This document shows, piece after piece, positions 32,927 to 36,561 of a DNA stretch of 36,561 nt; positions within the stretch are counted from its first letter, which is position 1; the number at the start of each line of letters is the position of its first letter. Made by a program: the position numbers and the translations under genes. The notes under the pieces are model-generated. The model did no database searches. It saw nothing but the letters and a program-made list of their open reading frames with translations, and was not told the origin of the DNA. Origin of the DNA: a virus; the IMG/VR virus record IMGVR_UViG_3300042356_001680, positions 1-36,561 of that record. One strand, written 5' to 3'.

Positions 32927-36561
<3,635 letters not shown>

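Overview
The window looks like about 36.5 kb of the genome of a tailed phage or prophage of an actinobacterium. The evidence is two WhiB-family proteins, many apparently leaderless genes, small tightly packed genes with ATGA/TAATG/GTGA overlaps, an endolysin-holin block, and a large collagen-like tail fibre that runs off the right edge. Host-type secreted proteins with Thr-rich linkers, one ending in an LPKTG sortase signal, also fit a Gram-positive actinobacterial host. No capsid, portal, terminase, integrase, DNA polymerase, tRNA, IS or CRISPR array is visible, so this is only part of the genome.

Layout. (1) 1-14.9 kb: about 35 short rightward genes, mostly of unknown function, in one- to three-gene cassettes. 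Almost every cassette starts with the same 30-bp promoter: a TTGTTA-like -35, an 18-bp spacer carrying an invariant CGTAA, and a TAAGGT-like -10. I count 21 copies, all on the + strand. Fifteen of them put the ATG only 6-7 nt after the -10, which predicts leaderless mRNA. The other six feed leadered transcripts, several of which share a CTACTAGAAA-type box before the start. GC-rich hairpins and a recurring GAGCCCCG octamer separate the cassettes. This arm holds two KTSC-domain paralogues, a DUF3846-like protein, a ParA/MinD-like protein, a WhiB protein, an Api92-like protein and a MoxR ATPase + VWA protein pair. It also carries three perfect 16-bp copies of the canonical bacterial parS centromere (TGTTTCACGTGAAACA), clustered around two of the promoters. 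(2) 14.9-17.2 kb: a leftward pair (a membrane protein and a helicase-associated-domain/HTH DNA-binding protein) facing rightward genes, including a DUF1599-like protein. (3) 17.2-19.5 kb: a rightward operon with a G39P-like helicase-loader candidate and two overlapping ribbon-helix-helix proteins, started by a consensus sigma-70 promoter. (4) 19.5-23.8 kb: a second WhiB, then a leftward operon (small HTH-like protein, metallophosphoesterase, proteasome-like Ntn hydrolase), divergent from two winged-helix proteins. (5) 23.5-25.8 kb, leftward: M15-type endolysin, membrane/coiled-coil protein, zinc-ribbon protein, Lys/Glu-rich proteins, r1t-type holin. (6) 25.9-30.5 kb, leftward and translationally coupled: a 1009-aa secreted beta-propeller/FN3 protein, a small two-TM protein and an LPKTG surface protein. 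(7) 30.7 kb to the end, rightward: tail-tip and tail-fibre genes.

Nine copies of GACGGTGGTGGAWGA, all in one orientation, lie between 3.4 and 18.8 kb. They occur both between genes and inside gene ends. Their single orientation and GGTGGATG core recall the stoperators of cluster A mycobacteriophages.

The most unusual hypothesis is that this phage can sit as an extrachromosomal element using parS sites that the host ParB could read, together with its own ParA-like protein, while a large family of spacer-marked promoters and one-directional repressor-type sites control its accessory arm. This is inference. The parS sites, the promoter family and the repeats themselves are read directly from the sequence. 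Protein family names are recognised from motifs, not from a database search.
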